Below are positions 31,865 to 42,644 of a stretch of DNA of 64,000 nt, piece by piece (positions within the stretch are counted from its first letter, which is position 1; each line of letters starts with the position of its first letter). Position numbers and translations under genes: made by a program. The DNA comes from Photorhabdus sp. CRCIA-P01. Lineage in GTDB: Bacteria > Pseudomonadota > Gammaproteobacteria > Enterobacterales > Enterobacteriaceae. The notes under the pieces were generated by a model, which was given only the letters and a program-made list of their open reading frames with translations, made no database searches and was not told the DNA's origin. The DNA is taken from NCBI RefSeq assembly GCF_003545805.1, contig NZ_NMQR01000012.1:1-64000 (forward strand), in the 5' to 3' direction.

Positions 31865-32884
31865 TTATTTATCAATATAACTTAATTCACCACGTAAATT
31901 TTGTTGCATTAAATAACGAATTTTTTCATTGCTATAGGGTTGACTGAGTAAATAGTGCAACTTGGTTAAAGTTGCTTCAAAAGTCATATCGTAGCCGCTT
32001 ATCACCCCCGCTTCGGCCAGAGCATGGCCCGTTGCATAACCTTCCATATTTACTCGGCCAGAAATGCATTGCGTCAAATTAACAACCACGATCCCTCTTT
32101 CTGTTGCCTGTCTTAGCTCTTTCAATAATTCAGGGTGTTGAGGCGCGTTTCCGACGCCATACGAGCGCAGGATGAGAGCCTTAACCGGTTGCATTAAAAT
32201 ATTATTCACAACCTGACTGGAAAGGCCGGGATAAATGGTGATTACGCCAATGGGCTGAGGGGTAATCCGATGAGTAATAAACTCACCGTGATTGGTAGGA
32301 GCAGAACATGCATTGAAGGTTTTGATGTTAATACCGGCCTCCATTAATGGAGAACAGTTTGGTGAGGCAAAAGCATCGAAACCGTCGGCATGGGCTTTGA
32401 CGGTCCGGTTCCCACGAAACAGTTTATTATTGAAAAACAGGCTGACCTCGTTAACGGGGTAATTAGCGGCAAGATAAAGCGCATTCAACAAGTTTGTCTG
32501 CCCATCGGAGCGCAGTGCTTCCAGCGGGATTTGTGACCCAGTGACAATGACTGGCTTACCTAGATTCTCAAACATAAAGGAGAGGGCGGATGCCGTGAAT
32601 GCCATTGTATCCGTACCATGCAGGATCACGAACCCATCATAATCATGGTAGTTTTCTCGGATATCATCAGCGATAAATTGCCAGTCTTCTGGGGTCATAT
32701 CAGAAGAATCGATCAATGGTTGATGTTCTCGGATGGTGAATGTCGGCATTTCCGGTCGATGGAATTCGGGCATCTTTGTTAGTTGGTGTTGTAAATGCCC
32801 GGAAACGGGAATGTATCCCTGAGATGAGTGTTGCATCCCAATGGTTCCGCCAGTATAGACGACATAAATAGATTTCTTCTGCAT
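31865..32884 (-). CDS. ansA: L-asparaginase 1
   Basis: AnsA is the cytoplasmic low-affinity asparaginase. The 339 residues carry the catalytic threonines in YTGGTIG (about 10-16) and in HGTDTM (about 89-94), and lack a signal peptide, which separates it from periplasmic AnsB. First gene of ansA-pncA. An ERIC lies immediately upstream and could affect its promoter. Confidence 0.96.
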   Translation of the reverse strand: MQKKSIYVVYTGGTIGMQHSSQGYIPVSGHLQHQLTKMPEFHRPEMPTFTIREHQPLIDSSDMTPEDWQFIADDIRENYHDYDGFVILHGTDTMAFTASALSFMFENLGKPVIVTGSQIPLEALRSDGQTNLLNALYLAANYPVNEVSLFFNNKLFRGNRTVKAHADGFDAFASPNCSPLMEAGINIKTFNACSAPTNHGEFITHRITPQPIGVITIYPGLSSQVVNNILMQPVKALILRSYGVGNAPQHPELLKELRQATERGIVVVNLTQCISGRVNMEGYATGHALAEAGVISGYDMTFEATLTKLHYLLSQPYSNEKIRYLMQQNLRGELSYIDK

Positions 32885-32916
32885 GATTGTACCTCATAAA
32901 AAGATCAGCAGGATTA

Positions 32917-33043
32917 TATACCCGTTATCTTTCAAGTTGCCTCTTTGTTGGCTGCATTCGCTCACCCCGGTCACATAGTTCGCTATGCTCCCGGGGATTC
33001 GCTCCCTTGCCGTCGCGATACATCTTGAAATCCATAGGGTATA
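32917..33043. repeat. ERIC element, copy 3 (type A, forward)
   Basis: 127 bp between TATA ends, between ansA and the sppA terminator. Confidence 0.97.
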
Positions 33044-33064
33044 GGAGTATTACAAAATAAAAAA

Positions 33065-33096
33065 AGCCTGACAGGGCAATCTGTCAGGCTAAATTA
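33065..33096 (-). terminator. Terminator of sppA
   Basis: AGCCTGACAG (33065-33074) pairs with CTGTCAGGCT (33081-33090). Leftward a run of T follows. Confidence 0.88.
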
Positions 33097-33135
33097 ATCG
33101 AGCTATTACTAGCATCATGGATTGTTATCGGTTGT

Positions 33136-35001
33136 TTAGCGAATATCTCCGCAATTTAAACAGAATGCATAACGATTTTGTGGATCATTCAGATGGCGAT
33201 AGAACTCACTCTGTTGTTTTACTTCCTGAGCTACTTGCACCAATGGCGCGGGGAGCCAGGCTTGAACCGCTTCCGGTACGATAGCTTGCGCGGTTGTTGT
33301 CAACTGGCTCATCAGCAACTCACTGAATGACATTTCAGGTTGCATCCAGTCAAGCGCTGGGTTATCCAATTTTGCCAATTCAGCCGCTTTGGTGACCGCA
33401 TCATCAAAATCCCCTAATTGGTCGACCAATCCATTGGTTTTCGCATCGTTACCAATCCACACATGCCCCTGAGCAATTTCATCGATTTCTTCACGTGTTT
33501 TATGGCGTGAAGCAGCAACAAGGTCAATAAAGTTGTTATAGCCATTCTCAATATTAAGCTGCATCAGTGCCGAGAACTCTTTACTGAGTCCTTTAGTAAC
33601 AGAAATGCCCGCGAGTGGTGTCGTGGAGACGCCATCAGTGTGGATACCAATATGTTCCAGACTGTTTTCATAAGTGGTGATGACACCGAAGATACCGATG
33701 GAACCCGTCAACGTACTTTGGTTTGCGATGATGTAATTAGCCGGGGTAGCGATCCAGTAGCCACCGGATGCCGCCATTCCCCCCATGGAAACCACCACGG
33801 GTTTATTCGTTGCACGTAGCGCAGCCAGTTCAGTGCGGATAACATCAGAAGCACTCACACTGCCACCAGGGCTGTTTACCCGCAGAATAACGGCTTTGAT
33901 ATTATCATCCAGACGAGCTTGACGAATCTGAGCGGCGGTTGTGTCACCGCCAACCATGCCTTGAGTCTGTTGCCCATCGACGATTGCACCTTGTGCGACA
34001 ATAACGGCGATATTGCCTTTGGATGATAACCTGCCTTCCACCAATTGCGGGGCATAATCATAAATGCTGATAGCATTGAAGTGACGGTTTTTCTCGTCCC
34101 AACCAAAGGTTTTTGTCATGTCACTTTCAATGACATTGCGCGGCGCCACATAATCGACCAGTTTGTATTTAAGTGCATATTGCGCATTGTCTCCGCCAAC
34201 AACACGTAAGTTAGCAATCATCTCATCAGCGCCAGGGAATACTTGATGAACAGAGAGCTTGCGGTTGGTAGCGACAGTATTGAGGTAGTTGTGCCACAGC
34301 CCGTTGACCCAACGGCTATCAGCCTCGCGGGCAGCGGGGGACATATCATCACGCATAACCGGTTCAACGGCTGATTTATATGTGCCGACGCGGAAAATAT
34401 GCGTGGTGACTTTCAGTGAATCCAGCAGGGATTTATAATACAAATTATTGGTTGAATAGCCATAAAGGCCAACCGTTCCTTGTGGTGATAGATAGATTTT
34501 ATCGGCAAAGGTAGCCAGATAATATTGCGACTGATTATAACTATCACTGATAGCATAAACCGGTTTACCGGAAGTTTTAAACTCATTAATTGCCTTACCG
34601 ATATACTGCATGGAGGGCTGGTCGGTGCCGATGAAATCATCAAGTTTCAGCACTAGCCCGGTGATTTTGTTATCGGTTTTTGCTTGGCGAATGCTATCAA
34701 CAATATCAAACAGGGAGTTTTCCTGGAATTGATTGCTGGATGTACCAAACAACTCACGGCCTAATTGAGTCAATGGAGTACGGCTGGAGACCTGATCCAC
34801 AATGATACCGGTGAGATTGACATATAATGCTCCTTGATAACTATCCGCCGTTTTGTTTGGCTGTTGGTAAATCAGAAAACCGCCAACCACAACCAGAATT
34901 AGCATGATAAAAATCAAGTTTGAAATGACTTCCCGAATAAAATTTAATAGTCGCCAACTCCATTTAAATAATCTTGCGATCAACTTCCATAAAATACGCA
35001 T
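33136..35001 (-). CDS. sppA: Protease IV (signal peptide peptidase)
   Basis: SppA cuts released signal peptides at the inner membrane. The 621 residues begin at 35001 (MRILWKLIARLFKW) with one membrane anchor (LIFIMLILVVVGGFLIY). Two S49 domains follow: the general-base lysine is in VGTYKSAVEP of the first, and the nucleophile serine in MGGMAASGGYW of the second, preceded by VNSPGGSV. The frame extends 22 codons further up without conservation, so it was trimmed. Confidence 0.96.
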   Translation of the reverse strand: MRILWKLIARLFKWSWRLLNFIREVISNLIFIMLILVVVGGFLIYQQPNKTADSYQGALYVNLTGIIVDQVSSRTPLTQLGRELFGTSSNQFQENSLFDIVDSIRQAKTDNKITGLVLKLDDFIGTDQPSMQYIGKAINEFKTSGKPVYAISDSYNQSQYYLATFADKIYLSPQGTVGLYGYSTNNLYYKSLLDSLKVTTHIFRVGTYKSAVEPVMRDDMSPAAREADSRWVNGLWHNYLNTVATNRKLSVHQVFPGADEMIANLRVVGGDNAQYALKYKLVDYVAPRNVIESDMTKTFGWDEKNRHFNAISIYDYAPQLVEGRLSSKGNIAVIVAQGAIVDGQQTQGMVGGDTTAAQIRQARLDDNIKAVILRVNSPGGSVSASDVIRTELAALRATNKPVVVSMGGMAASGGYWIATPANYIIANQSTLTGSIGIFGVITTYENSLEHIGIHTDGVSTTPLAGISVTKGLSKEFSALMQLNIENGYNNFIDLVAASRHKTREEIDEIAQGHVWIGNDAKTNGLVDQLGDFDDAVTKAAELAKLDNPALDWMQPEMSFSELLMSQLTTTAQAIVPEAVQAWLPAPLVQVAQEVKQQSEFYRHLNDPQNRYAFCLNCGDIR

Positions 35002-35171
35002 ATCATCTCCAAAACTAGGATCAAGTGAAGCTATCCTAATGATCAGACATGTAAATGTCAGCTTCAAATAGTGGCATATTGTCTGAAAAGATAGCTTTGG
35101 GGCTTTTATTTGTTAACAAATAAACAGAAAATGCTAGCTTATAACAAAATACATTACCCAGGAGAGAAAAA

Positions 35172-35723
35172 ATGGATGCACTAGAACTTTTGTTGAACAG
35201 ACGTTCAGTATCACGTTTAACCACCCCGGCACCTCAAGGTGAAGCATTACAGCATATTTTGGCGGCGGGAATGAGAGCACCTGATCATGGCGCATTACGT
35301 CCGTGGCACTTTACTGTCATGCAGGATGAAGGTATTGAGCGATTCAGTCGATTACTCCATCAAGCAGCCATTGATAGTAACCTGGGTGCCGAGGCGGAAG
35401 AAAAAGCGAAAAATGCACCTTATCGTGCACCATTAATCATCGCGGTTATGGCAAAAGTGGCTGAGAATTCCAAAATACCTGAATGGGAACAGGTGGTTTC
35501 GGCTGGTTGTGCTGTACATGCGATGCAAATGGCTGCTGTGGCTCAAGGGTTTGGTGGTATCTGGCGTACGGGTTCATGGACTGATGATCATACCGTGCGT
35601 GCCGGTTTGGGTTGTCATGAACATGACAAAATAGTGGGTTTTCTCTACCTTGGAACGCCTGCGCTAAAAGCGCCAAATAAGGTTACTGCGCCTGATATGA
35701 CCAATTTTGTCAGCTATTTGTAA
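35172..35723 (+). CDS. ydjA: YdjA family nitroreductase
   Basis: An FMN-binding nitroreductase-fold protein of 183 residues, the compact YdjA type. Landmarks: [10 protein letters not shown] (phosphate-binding arginines), [14 protein letters not shown] and GFGGIWRTG. The natural substrate is unknown. It heads the ydjA-selD-topB block also seen in E. coli. AGGAGAG lies before the ATG. Confidence 0.95.
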   Translation: MDALELLLNRRSVSRLTTPAPQGEALQHILAAGMRAPDHGALRPWHFTVMQDEGIERFSRLLHQAAIDSNLGAEAEEKAKNAPYRAPLIIAVMAKVAENSKIPEWEQVVSAGCAVHAMQMAAVAQGFGGIWRTGSWTDDHTVRAGLGCHEHDKIVGFLYLGTPALKAPNKVTAPDMTNFVSYL

Positions 35724-35734
35724 CGGGGCCTATT

Positions 35735-36778
35735 ATGTCAACAGAAGTTCGTCTTACCCAATACAGCCACGGTGCTGGGTGCGGTTGTAAAATTTCACCA
35801 AAAGTTTTGGAAACCATTCTGCATAGTGAGCAGGAAAAATTTCTTGATCCTCACTTACTGGTGGGTAATGAAACCCGTGATGATGCTGCGGTTTATGATA
35901 TTGGCAATGGTACCGGCATTATCAGTACGACAGATTTCTTCATGCCGATTGTCGATGATCCATTTGATTTTGGGCGCATTGCTGCCACAAATGCTATCAG
36001 CGATATTTATGCAATGGGCGGTAAGCCTATTATGGCGATAGCTATTTTGGGATGGCCGATTGATAAATTGGCGCCGGAAATGGCCCGTAAGGTGATTGAA
36101 GGTGGCCGGGCTGCATGTAAAGAGGCTGGGATTGTACTGGCGGGAGGGCACTCTATTGATGCACCTGAACCTATTTTTGGTCTGGCTGTAACTGGTATCG
36201 TTAATATTGACCGAGTGAAACAGAACAGTGCCGCGCAAGCGGGAAGCCAGCTATTTCTGACAAAACCACTTGGAATCGGTGTATTGACCACGGCGGAGAA
36301 AAAAGGCTTGCTGTTACCTGAACATCAGGGCGTCGCGATAGAAACCATGTGCCGCTTAAATAAATTGGGGATGGATTTTGCCGAGGTGGCTGGCGTTACA
36401 GCAATGACCGATGTAACCGGGTTTGGTCTTTTAGGGCATTTAAGTGAAATTTGTCAAGGATCGGGGGTTCAGGCAACGCTCCATTTTGCAAAAGTGCCTA
36501 AACTGCCGGAAGTGGAATCCTACATTGAAAAGGGTTGTGTTCCGGGGGGAACTGGGCGTAACTTTGATAGTTACGGTCATCTTATTGGTGAAATGACAGA
36601 ACGTCAGCGCAAACTGTTATGTGATCCGCAAACATCCGGTGGCCTGCTGTTGGCTGTTCTACCAGAAGCCATGGACGAAGTGAAAGCGATTGCACGATGT
36701 CATGGCATCGAACTGACCGCGATTGGTGAATTGTCTGAGCAACAGTCAGGCAGAGTACTCATTGAGGTTAATGAATAA
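35735..36778 (+). CDS. selD: Selenide, water dikinase
   Basis: SelD makes selenophosphate from selenide and ATP for selenocysteine and tRNA selenation. The 347 residues include the catalytic Cys16 in [10 protein letters not shown] (cysteine, not selenocysteine), [12 protein letters not shown] for ATP-metal binding, and [10 protein letters not shown]. It begins 11 bases after ydjA and ends six before topB. Confidence 0.98.
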   Translation: MSTEVRLTQYSHGAGCGCKISPKVLETILHSEQEKFLDPHLLVGNETRDDAAVYDIGNGTGIISTTDFFMPIVDDPFDFGRIAATNAISDIYAMGGKPIMAIAILGWPIDKLAPEMARKVIEGGRAACKEAGIVLAGGHSIDAPEPIFGLAVTGIVNIDRVKQNSAAQAGSQLFLTKPLGIGVLTTAEKKGLLLPEHQGVAIETMCRLNKLGMDFAEVAGVTAMTDVTGFGLLGHLSEICQGSGVQATLHFAKVPKLPEVESYIEKGCVPGGTGRNFDSYGHLIGEMTERQRKLLCDPQTSGGLLLAVLPEAMDEVKAIARCHGIELTAIGELSEQQSGRVLIEVNE

Positions 36779-36783
36779 TATCC

Positions 36784-38712
36784 ATGCGGCTTTTTATTGC
36801 AGAAAAACCAAGTCTAGCCAGGGCGATTGCCGATATTTTACCAAAACCGCATCGCCGTGGTGATGGCTTTATCGCTTGTGGAGATAACCAGTTTGTTACC
36901 TGGTGTATTGGGCACTTGTTGGAACAGGCGGAACCTGATGCCTATGACAGTCGTTTTGCTCGTTGGTCATTAGTTGATCTTCCAATCATTCCTGAAAAAT
37001 GGCAGTTAAAACCGCGACCTTCTGTTGAGAAACAACTCAACATTATCCAGATGTTGTTGGAAAAAGCCGATGAAATAGTGCATGCCGGTGACCCAGATCG
37101 GGAAGGGCAACTGTTAGTGGATGAGGTTCTGGATTTTTTGAAACTGGATGCCGTGAGGCGGAAAAATGTTCGTCGTTGCTTGATAAGTGATCTAAATCCG
37201 CAAGCGGTGACCAGAGCTGTTGATCGGTTAAGAGATAACCGGGATTTTATTCCGCTATGTGTTTCAGCTCTCGCCAGAGCTAGGGCTGATTGGCTTTATG
37301 GCATTAATATGACCCGTGCTTATACCTTGCTTGGCCGCAATGCGGGGTATCAGGGGGTATTATCTGTCGGGCGGGTTCAGACCCCTATTTTGGGTTTAGT
37401 TGTTCGCCGGGATGAAGAGATTGAGCATTTCGTACCCAAAGATTTTTTTGAGGTGAAAGCGCATATTGTGACGCCGAAAGATGAACGTTTTATCGCTATC
37501 TGGCAACCAAGTGAATCTTGTATCGATTTTTTGGATGAAGAAGGGCGATTGATCCACCGGCTTCTGGCTGAACATGTTGTTGCCAGAATAACCGGTCAAC
37601 CAGCCTATGTGATCTCTTATCAGGATAAACGGGAATCTGAAGTCGCTCCTTTGCCATTTTCATTATCTTCTTTGCAAATTGAAGCCGCGAAACGTTTTGG
37701 CCTAAATGCGCAGCAAGTATTGGATATTTGTCAGCGATTGTATGAAACACATAAGTTAATTACTTATCCCCGTTCTGATTGTCGTTATTTGCCCGATGAA
37801 CACTTTGCTGGTCGTCATTCAGTGCTTAATGCGATATCTATTCATGCAACAAATCTATTGCCACAAAAGTTACTGGAAATAGATAGAAAGAATCGTTGTT
37901 GGGACGATAAAAAAGTTGATGCTCACCATGCAATTATTCCTACAGCTAGAAGTAGTCATATAAATTTGACGGATAACGAGGCTAATATTTATGGTTTGAT
38001 TGCCCGACAATATTTGATGCAATTTTTCCCGGATGCCATATTCCGTAAATGTGTTATTGAATTGGAAATTGCGGGTGGAAAATTTATTGCTAAAGCCCGT
38101 TTTCTTGCTGAGGCAGGTTGGAGAACGTTGCTTGGAAATAAAGAGCGTGATGAAGAGAATGACGGAACGCCATTACCGGTTGTTGCTAAAGGTGATGAAT
38201 TATTGTGTGAAAGAGGAGAGGTGGTAGAGCGCCAAACCCAACCGCCGAAACCATTTACTGATGCGACGATCCTTTCTGCCATGACCGGAATTGCCCGTTT
38301 TGTACAGGATAAGGAACTGAAAAAAGTTCTTCGTGCAACAGATGGGCTAGGAACGGAAGCGACGCGGGCTGGCATTATCGAACTGTTGTTTAAACGGGAG
38401 TTTCTTTATAAAAAAGGGCGTCATATTCATGCGACACCTGCGGGTAGGGCGTTGATTCACGTATTGCCTGATATGGCCGCTTTACCGGATATGACCGCCC
38501 ATTGGGAGTCTCGGTTAACGCAAATTAGTGAAAAACAGTTCCGCTATCAAGATTTCATGGTGCCACTTGAGGAGACATTGCAACAATTAATTTGGCAGGC
38601 TAAACAGGACCGTAATTTAACCGCTTTTCGTGACTTACCACCACTCCCAGTGAAAGATAAAAAAGGGAAAAAAATGAAAGCAACGAAAAACACCAAAATA
38701 GCTGCGCCATAG
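36784..38712 (+). CDS. topB: DNA topoisomerase III
   Basis: TopB is a type IA topoisomerase that decatenates replicated DNA. The 642 residues have the Toprim start [19 protein letters not shown], the metal acidic cluster [10 protein letters not shown], and the active-site Tyr328 in [11 protein letters not shown], the same number as E. coli. The tail is lysine-rich ([15 protein letters not shown]), as in other TopB. The ATG at 36784 is chosen. Confidence 0.98.
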   Translation: MRLFIAEKPSLARAIADILPKPHRRGDGFIACGDNQFVTWCIGHLLEQAEPDAYDSRFARWSLVDLPIIPEKWQLKPRPSVEKQLNIIQMLLEKADEIVHAGDPDREGQLLVDEVLDFLKLDAVRRKNVRRCLISDLNPQAVTRAVDRLRDNRDFIPLCVSALARARADWLYGINMTRAYTLLGRNAGYQGVLSVGRVQTPILGLVVRRDEEIEHFVPKDFFEVKAHIVTPKDERFIAIWQPSESCIDFLDEEGRLIHRLLAEHVVARITGQPAYVISYQDKRESEVAPLPFSLSSLQIEAAKRFGLNAQQVLDICQRLYETHKLITYPRSDCRYLPDEHFAGRHSVLNAISIHATNLLPQKLLEIDRKNRCWDDKKVDAHHAIIPTARSSHINLTDNEANIYGLIARQYLMQFFPDAIFRKCVIELEIAGGKFIAKARFLAEAGWRTLLGNKERDEENDGTPLPVVAKGDELLCERGEVVERQTQPPKPFTDATILSAMTGIARFVQDKELKKVLRATDGLGTEATRAGIIELLFKREFLYKKGRHIHATPAGRALIHVLPDMAALPDMTAHWESRLTQISEKQFRYQDFMVPLEETLQQLIWQAKQDRNLTAFRDLPPLPVKDKKGKKMKATKNTKIAAP

Positions 38713-38750
38713 AGCGCAGCAATTATTGCGTTATTTTAAAAAACAATTGA

Positions 38751-38877
38751 TATACCCTTCATCTTTCAAGCTGCTGCTTTGTTGGCTGCTTTCACTCACC
38801 CCAGTCACATCGTTAGCTATGCTCCTGGGGATTCATTCACTTGCCGCCGCGCTGCAACTCGAAATCTATTAGGTATA
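38751..38877. repeat. ERIC element, copy 4 (type B, forward)
   Basis: 127 bp between TATA ends, between the converging topB and xthA. Confidence 0.97.
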
Positions 38878-38895
38878 TTCGGTGTTAACAGAATA

Positions 38896-39702
38896 TCAAA
38901 TTTCAAATTCTGCCCAAACTGGGGCATGATCTGACGGTTTTTCCATTTCACGGATTTTGTAATCAATACCTGTTGCGATACAGCGCTCCGCCAAGGGTTT
39001 ACTTGCAAGCAGTAAATCAATCCGCAATCCTCGGTTATCATCAAACCCTTTGGATCGATAATCAAACCAGGAAAATTGGTCATTACATTCAGGATTGAGA
39101 TGCCGGAATGTATCAACCAAACCCCAATTTTTCAGGCGATCCATCCAATCTCTCTCTTCAGGCAGAAAAGAACATTTACCTGCTTTTAACCAGCGTTTTT
39201 GGTTGTTCTCACCAATTCCGATATCCAGATCTGTCGGGCTGATATTCATATCACCCATGATAATCACGTGTGATTGAGGGGTTAAGTTTTGCTCCAGGTA
39301 GTTTTGCAGATCCTGATAAAATTTCTCTTTTGCCGGAAATTTCACTGGATGTTCACGATTTTCTCCCTGTGGGAAATAGCCATTAATAACGGTCAATGAC
39401 CCGTGTGGGGTTTCCATTTCCGCCATGATAACCCGGCGTTGAGCATCTTCATCATCCCCTGGAAACCCACGATACACCGCAAGAGGCACCTGGCGCGTTA
39501 ACAGTGCAACGCCGTAATGGGCTTTCTGGCCGTAATAAAATACATGATAGCCAAGTTTCCCAACCTCTTCTAAAGGAAACACTTCATCATGAACTTTTGT
39601 TTCCTGTAGGCCGATAACATCGGGTTGATGTTGCTCGATGATCGCAGCTAACTGATGGGGGCGGGCACGTAGTCCATTAATATTAAAAGAGATAAATTTC
39701 AT
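38896..39702 (-). CDS. xthA: Exonuclease III
   Basis: XthA is the main AP endonuclease and 3'-5' exonuclease of base-excision repair. The 268 residues show the EEP-fold motifs: FNINGLRAR (Asn7), GLQETKV (Glu34), [30 protein letters not shown] and the C-terminal [11 protein letters not shown] with the catalytic His. The full family length is present. Confidence 0.98.
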   Translation of the reverse strand: MKFISFNINGLRARPHQLAAIIEQHQPDVIGLQETKVHDEVFPLEEVGKLGYHVFYYGQKAHYGVALLTRQVPLAVYRGFPGDDEDAQRRVIMAEMETPHGSLTVINGYFPQGENREHPVKFPAKEKFYQDLQNYLEQNLTPQSHVIIMGDMNISPTDLDIGIGENNQKRWLKAGKCSFLPEERDWMDRLKNWGLVDTFRHLNPECNDQFSWFDYRSKGFDDNRGLRIDLLLASKPLAERCIATGIDYKIREMEKPSDHAPVWAEFEI

Positions 39703-40204
39703 CTTTTACAGCCATCCAGTAAAAAGACACAGGAACAATAGTAACAGATGGATCTTAAAAAGTAACTATTGACAATGGTCAGCACGAAATAGTAACGGAT
39801 CCCCTAATATTATAATTTGCTGTGAAAAATATAATAATTTGTGGTGAGAAAGAGCCTTGGTTAGACCGTTTTTATCTCTAGTGTTACAAAAATTGATTAC
39901 TGAAAAATGTAGAACCCTATCCTAATCTTTGATAGAAAATTGAGCTCGTTAGTAATGTTTATATTTTCTAATGGTTGATTGGTTGAGATTAATTTTTGAA
40001 CCATGATAAACATGAATAATAGAGTTTATTGAGCCACCTATGTATTGAACATACGCTTTTTTTATGTGGTATATGTTTGAGAAGTATTTGTTTTTTTGTA
40101 CAAAATTTATGCCTTCACAGTATCAAACTTGATTTAGCTGTCATTTGGTGAAGGCTATTTCAAAGAAATTATTTTAGCCACAAGTTATATAGGAACGGTG
40201 AATT
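39703..40204. other. AT-rich stretch upstream of the LysR gene
   Basis: About 500 bases with no recognisable gene. It marks the step from backbone to the accessory region. Confidence 0.5.
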
Positions 40205-41068
40205 ATGTTTTTTTCTCGTAAATTAGAAGCATTCATGGCAGTGGTGGAAAATGGTTCTTTAAGTAAAGCGGCAAGAGTGATGAACCGTACAACTCCTCCA
40301 GTAGCTAAATCAATCAAAGACTTCGAAGCAACATTAGGGAAGCGCCTTTTCAAAAGGGAGAAATTTGGGATGAGTTTGACTAAAGATGGTTTAGAATTAT
40401 ATAACGATCTTAAAGATCTTTATTTACAAGAAAAAGAAATAACTAAAAAACATATCAGTGGTAGTATATGTAACATAGTTAATATTTATTACGATTGGGG
40501 GAAAAACAAACATCTTATTTATTTATATAAGGCAGCTGACAGAAATAGCTCACAGGTAAATATATTCCGGTTTAGTTATGATAACATTGAAGAAATAGTG
40601 GATTATGACGGCAACACGCTCATTTTGAGCTCAGAAAAGATACTGAGTGACCGTTTCAGCCTCATTAGTAAAATAAAAGGGCCTGAATTGGGAATTTGCT
40701 GCCGAAAAGAGTTATTAGATATTGCTAATGGTGATGTGATGCAATTGCTAAAGAGTAATACTTGGCTATGCGATCCTGTACTTTATAAAAGTAGTTTCAT
40801 TAAAAACTTGGAAGAAGAAGTTATTCAAAGTGGTGGAAAAGTAAATATGCGTCAGATGGATAATATGGGATGTTGCATGAATTTCATTTATTCCAGAGAT
40901 TATATATTTATTACAGATTCTCATCCTGATGAATTGGAAGGAGGAGACGCTTTGAGTTTTGTTCCCATTGAAAAACCTGGTGCAGCAAATCAATGTTATA
41001 TTTATAAGTCTAAATCACACTCAAGTGTTCTTAATCGTTTTATCGATTCAGTTAATGATATGAGTTAA
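40205..41068 (+). CDS. LysR-type transcription regulator
   Basis: A 287-residue LysR-type regulator. The N-terminal winged helix is clear (KLEAFMAVVENGSLSKAARVMNRTTPPVAKSIKDFE, then LGKRLFKRE). The C-terminal effector domain is poorly conserved and cysteine-rich (LGICCRKELL, MGCCMNFIY), so I cannot name it. It is AT-rich like its neighbours. It points toward the decayed genes and the PVC-like operon; control of that operon is only a guess. Confidence 0.82.
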   Translation: MFFSRKLEAFMAVVENGSLSKAARVMNRTTPPVAKSIKDFEATLGKRLFKREKFGMSLTKDGLELYNDLKDLYLQEKEITKKHISGSICNIVNIYYDWGKNKHLIYLYKAADRNSSQVNIFRFSYDNIEEIVDYDGNTLILSSEKILSDRFSLISKIKGPELGICCRKELLDIANGDVMQLLKSNTWLCDPVLYKSSFIKNLEEEVIQSGGKVNMRQMDNMGCCMNFIYSRDYIFITDSHPDELEGGDALSFVPIEKPGAANQCYIYKSKSHSSVLNRFIDSVNDMS

Positions 41069-41078
41069 AGTTCATCTA

Positions 41079-41106
41079 CGCGGAGAGGATTATGGTAAGC
41101 TCCGCG
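41079..41106 (+). terminator. Possible terminator after the LysR gene
   Basis: CGCGGAG (41079-41085) and CTCCGCG (41100-41106), then TTGTTATTATG. The T-tract is weak. Confidence 0.5.
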
Positions 41107-41323
41107 TTGTTATTATGCGGAGATAATTATAAAGATTTTTCACTGTACCTAAATGATAAATTTATATTTCAAATTCTTATTTGAATATTCCGAGTAAATG
41201 TTTGGTAATGGTGAGGAAAAATGGACTGTTCCTCGCCTTTTGGAGCAACTTGTACTACAAGCCTGACATTATTATTCATTTTCGTCTGGTGTTTGGCACA
41301 ACCCATTGTGCATGGCCTTTGCT

Positions 41324-41879
41324 TTACTGCTTTAGCCACGGTGTTGTGGTACTCCAAAAAATAATGTTAGCCCCCAAGTGGTTTTCGGCAAAATGAGTAA
41401 ACTCTTCCTGAGTGAAGGGTTTTTTAGTTTTTGGGTTGGTGTAGGCCAGAGTTGGTTCTTGGACTGCCATTGCCACCAAATCCAGTTTGCCTTTGTAACG
41501 GTTGAAAAAGCGATAAGCGTTTTTCATCTGAGCAGATTGATACGGCACGATATCGGGACCGCCGATACCGATCTTATTTTTCGACGCGAAATTAAAAAAA
41601 CGAGACATATATTGATGATCGTTATCCCATTCACATGGCCAGAAGTTAACATATTGCACCACATAGGATTTTTTGAATGCCCGGTGCACCTTCCAATTAT
41701 TTCCAGCTATAAACAATTTGTACACCGGCAATATCTTGACGTTCTAGCAGAGGACCTAATTGCTCAAGCTCATCGGATGAAGTGTAGAGATAGTTTTGTG
41801 GTTTTCCTGCGAGGCCACACTTTAATGACGAAGGAGTTACACCGATGAAAAAACAGATAATTTCAATGTTATGAGTCAT
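41324..41879 (-). pseudogene. Decayed secreted glycosidase-like protein
   Basis: Two pieces in different frames. From 41879: MTHNIEIICFFIG.. then ELEQLGPLLERQDIAGVQIVYSWK and a stop near 41698. From about 41700 to 41324: SYVVQYVNFWPCEWDNDHQY, KNKIGIGGPDIVPY, and HLGANIIFWSTTTPWL. This order (IAGVQIVYSW..; VVQYxNFWP; GVGGPDLLPY; yIFW) recalls an uncharacterised TIM-barrel glycosidase-like family seen in bacteria and fungi. The middle of the barrel is missing at the junction, so the gene is broken. The family link is from memory of the pattern. Confidence 0.55.
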
Positions 41880-42006
41880 GATCTTTTCTTATTAAAGCGG
41901 CCCATAACTTGCTGAAATGAGCCGTAAAGATGAAGGGTATATATGCTGTTTAATGTAATGGACCTCCAATGACGGGGATTTAACTGTTTTGCAAATAAAA
42001 ACATCA

Positions 42007-42489
42007 TTATTTCTTAGCCAAAAAAGGGGCTGTATATAGGAGAGTTGATATCCAGATGATTGCGGTGATAAACATAACAATCATCCTGGTGAAACGCCAA
42101 TAAAATGGCTTCGGAGGTGTATCGGTGGGAATCGGTAATTTGGTATTTTGGGGTTGACTATTATCTTGTGCGTTATCTTGAAATGGCAGAATAAAACGAT
42201 AACCTTGTCGGTACACTGTGTGTATGGCTTCACCTAGATCACAATAGCGTAATGTGCGACGTAATTTACAGATTAATTGCAGTAAATTGGTTTCTGCTAC
42301 TCCGTTTTTGCGTTCAGGCCAAACCAGAGGGATCAGTTGTTCCCGGTTTAACGTATTCCCCTGGGATGCATGTTCCCACAATGCAACTAACAGGCGTTTC
42401 TCTTTTTCCGTAATGATAAATATATTTTTACCATGAATTATTTTGTTTGAGTCACAGTCTAAATAAACATCTCTAGTTATTTTCAACAT
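42007..42489 (-). CDS. CadC-like membrane-anchored regulator, short
   Basis: 160 residues: an N-terminal OmpR/CadC-type winged helix (ITEKEKRLLVALWEHASQGN, REQLIPLVWPERKNGVAETNLLQLICKLRRTL, VYRQGYRFIL), a proline-rich linker, one membrane helix near 133-152 (MIVMFITAIIWISTLLY) and only a few residues beyond. Full CadC proteins have a large periplasmic sensor; here it is absent, so it may need a partner or be a natural short form (ToxR/PsaE style). It is divergent from the PVC-like operon. Confidence 0.8.
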   Translation of the reverse strand: MLKITRDVYLDCDSNKIIHGKNIFIITEKEKRLLVALWEHASQGNTLNREQLIPLVWPERKNGVAETNLLQLICKLRRTLRYCDLGEAIHTVYRQGYRFILPFQDNAQDNSQPQNTKLPIPTDTPPKPFYWRFTRMIVMFITAIIWISTLLYTAPFLAKK

Positions 42490-42517
42490 AACGCATTCTT
42501 TGCCTCTGTTTAGTGTT

Positions 42518-42644
42518 TATACCCGTTATCTTTCAAGCTGCCTCTTTGTTGGCTGCACTCACTCACCCCGGTCACATAGTTATCTATGCTCCCGGGGATT
42601 CGCTCCCTTGCCGTCGCGATGCAACTCGAAATCTATTAGGTATA
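42518..42644. repeat. ERIC element, copy 5 (A/B mosaic, forward)
   Basis: 127 bp between TATA ends. The left three quarters match type A (CCCGTTATCTTTCAAG; CCCCGGTCACATAG), but the right end (GCAACTCGAAATCTATTAGG) matches type B. Confidence 0.96.
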
